Part shown: in pieces, positions 15,494 through 16,296 of the stretch | How the letters are laid out: every line of letters begins with the position of its first letter | Numbering within the stretch: the first letter of the stretch is position 1 | Source: Hyphomonadaceae bacterium UBA2389 | GTDB lineage: Bacteria > Pseudomonadota > Alphaproteobacteria > Caulobacterales > Aquidulcibacteraceae | Assembly (NCBI GenBank): GCA_002343395.1 | Contig: DDSN01000080.1 | Coordinates: forward strand, 1-16,296 | Reading direction: 5' to 3' | Length of the DNA: 16,296 nucleotides | Program-made: the position numbers and the translations under genes | The notes under the pieces: model-generated | Database searches by the model: none | What the model was told of the DNA's origin: nothing | The model's input: the letters and a program-made list of their open reading frames with translations, nothing else

Positions 15494-16296
15494 TCAGGCG
15501 CCCCCAATTTGGTGCAGCGCGGCGGAAAGCTTGCCGACCGACAATGCTGCTTCCTCACGCCGTTCGCGCAACTCCTCCACGACTTCCTCAGGCGCCTTTT
15601 TCACGAAATCCGCATTGCCCAGCTTTGCGTCCATCTTCGCCATTTCGCCGTTCAGCTTCGCGATCTCCTTGGAGAGGCGCGCCGCTTCCGCCGGCAAGTC
15701 GACCACGCCCTGAAGCGGCAGCGCGATCGTTGCGCCGTCGAGCACGAAGGTCACGGAGCCCTCCGGCGCGGCGGAAGCGCTGGTCGAATACTCCAGACGC
15801 GCCAAACGATCGATCAGGTCTTGGTAGCGCTCCAAACGCGCTTCGGTCGCGGCGCCCGCGCCAATGAGCAAGAGCGGAATTTTCGACCCCGCCGGGACGT
15901 TGAGTTGGGAGCGGGTCGAACGGGTCTCGGCTATCAGGCGCACCACCCAGTCGATCTCCTCCTCGGCGGCGGGATCGACAAGGGAGTCCGCTAGGCGCGG
16001 CCAACTCTCGACAACGAGCATACGTTCGCGTTTGGCGCCGAACTCGCCCAGCCGCGCCCACAGCTCTTCGGTGATGAACGGGTGCAGCATGATCAAGATT
16101 TGATCCAGGACCCAAGCTGCGGTGCGACGCGTTTCCGTCTTCGCAACCTCGTCCTCACCGTTGAGCAAGGGCTTGATGAATTCGAGGTACCAGTCGCAAT
16201 AGACGTTCCACACGAACCTGTAGAGCGCGCCCGCTGCTTCGTTGAAGCGCCGCGCCTCCAGTTCGCGCGTCACCGCCGCCGCCGCCTTCGCGGTCT
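15494..16296 (-). CDS. valS: Valyl-tRNA synthetase, C-terminal part (5' end outside window)
   Basis: The last 267 or so codons of valS; the frame is open through the right edge (TAKAAAAVTRELEARRFNEAA), so the catalytic core lies outside. Visible first is the anticodon-binding helical domain (FNEAAGALYRFVWNVYCDWYLE, landmark about 10 residues in from the edge, and HPFITEELWARL). The C-terminal coiled-coil arm with the diagnostic NADFVKKAPEEVV segment follows. It charges tRNA-Val in the cytoplasm. The GTG at 16273 is an internal valine, not a start. It is the first visible gene of the leftward operon with the epimerase and DUF3137 genes. Confidence 0.95.
   Translation of the reverse strand, partial: TAKAAAAVTRELEARRFNEAAGALYRFVWNVYCDWYLEFIKPLLNGEDEVAKTETRRTAAWVLDQILIMLHPFITEELWARLGEFGAKRERMLVVESWPRLADSLVDPAAEEEIDWVVRLIAETRSTRSQLNVPAGSKIPLLLIGAGAATEARLERYQDLIDRLARLEYSTSASAAPEGSVTFVLDGATIALPLQGVVDLPAEAARLSKEIAKLNGEMAKMDAKLGNADFVKKAPEEVVEELRERREEAALSVGKLSAALHQIGGA

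Noticed and set aside
1..16296. Search for mobile elements, CRISPR repeats, defence genes and tRNAs
   Set aside because: No terminal inverted repeats, transposase or integrase, spaced repeats or tRNA-like cloverleaf were seen; base composition and packing look even across the window.

Overview
The window looks like a compact, GC-rich chromosomal segment of an alphaproteobacterium that can respire nitrate. The basis is the fused two-domain NarK, the narK-narG-narH order, a cysteine-less Crp/Fnr regulator next to them, and the sequence character of the housekeeping genes. Order or genus cannot be fixed from what is visible. No insertion sequence, phage gene, CRISPR array, tRNA or rRNA was seen.

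Left block (1-8872), nitrate respiration. Reading leftward are narK (a fusion of two nitrate/nitrite transporter domains), narG (catalytic subunit of membrane-bound nitrate reductase) and the first 14 codons of narH; narH overlaps narG as ATGA and runs off the left edge. Divergent from narK, and reading rightward, is a Crp/Fnr-family regulator without FNR-type iron-sulfur cysteines. Converging on it with a 4-bp overlap is moaA, the first enzyme of molybdenum-cofactor synthesis, whose product NarG needs. The narK/regulator gap holds one perfect FNR-type box (TTGAT-N4-ATCAA) placed as for a class II promoter of the regulator, plus two weaker boxes. A second perfect box lies in the gap between moaA and a divergent DsbA-like gene. 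Transport, reductase, cofactor synthesis and regulator therefore look like one anaerobic regulon. The moaA leader also contains mutually exclusive pairings that could act as a switch; this is the least expected structure in the window.

Middle block (8873-13560). A secreted DsbA-like thiol oxidoreductase (CPHC active site) reads rightward and meets a leftward AsmA-family membrane protein with only 2 bp between stop codons. Divergent from asmA is a two-gene operon: a CobW-type (G3E) metallochaperone GTPase with a CXCC motif and a histidine-rich segment, overlapping (ATGA) a WD40-type beta-propeller protein.

Right block (13557-16296), reading leftward. The 3' part of valS is followed with no gap by an NAD-dependent epimerase/dehydratase, which overlaps (ATGA) a DUF3137-type membrane protein. 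That gene shares a CTAG with the end of the WD40 gene, both strands using it as TAG. Nearly all non-coding DNA lies in the three divergent gaps, and none of the three convergent junctions has room for an intergenic terminator.
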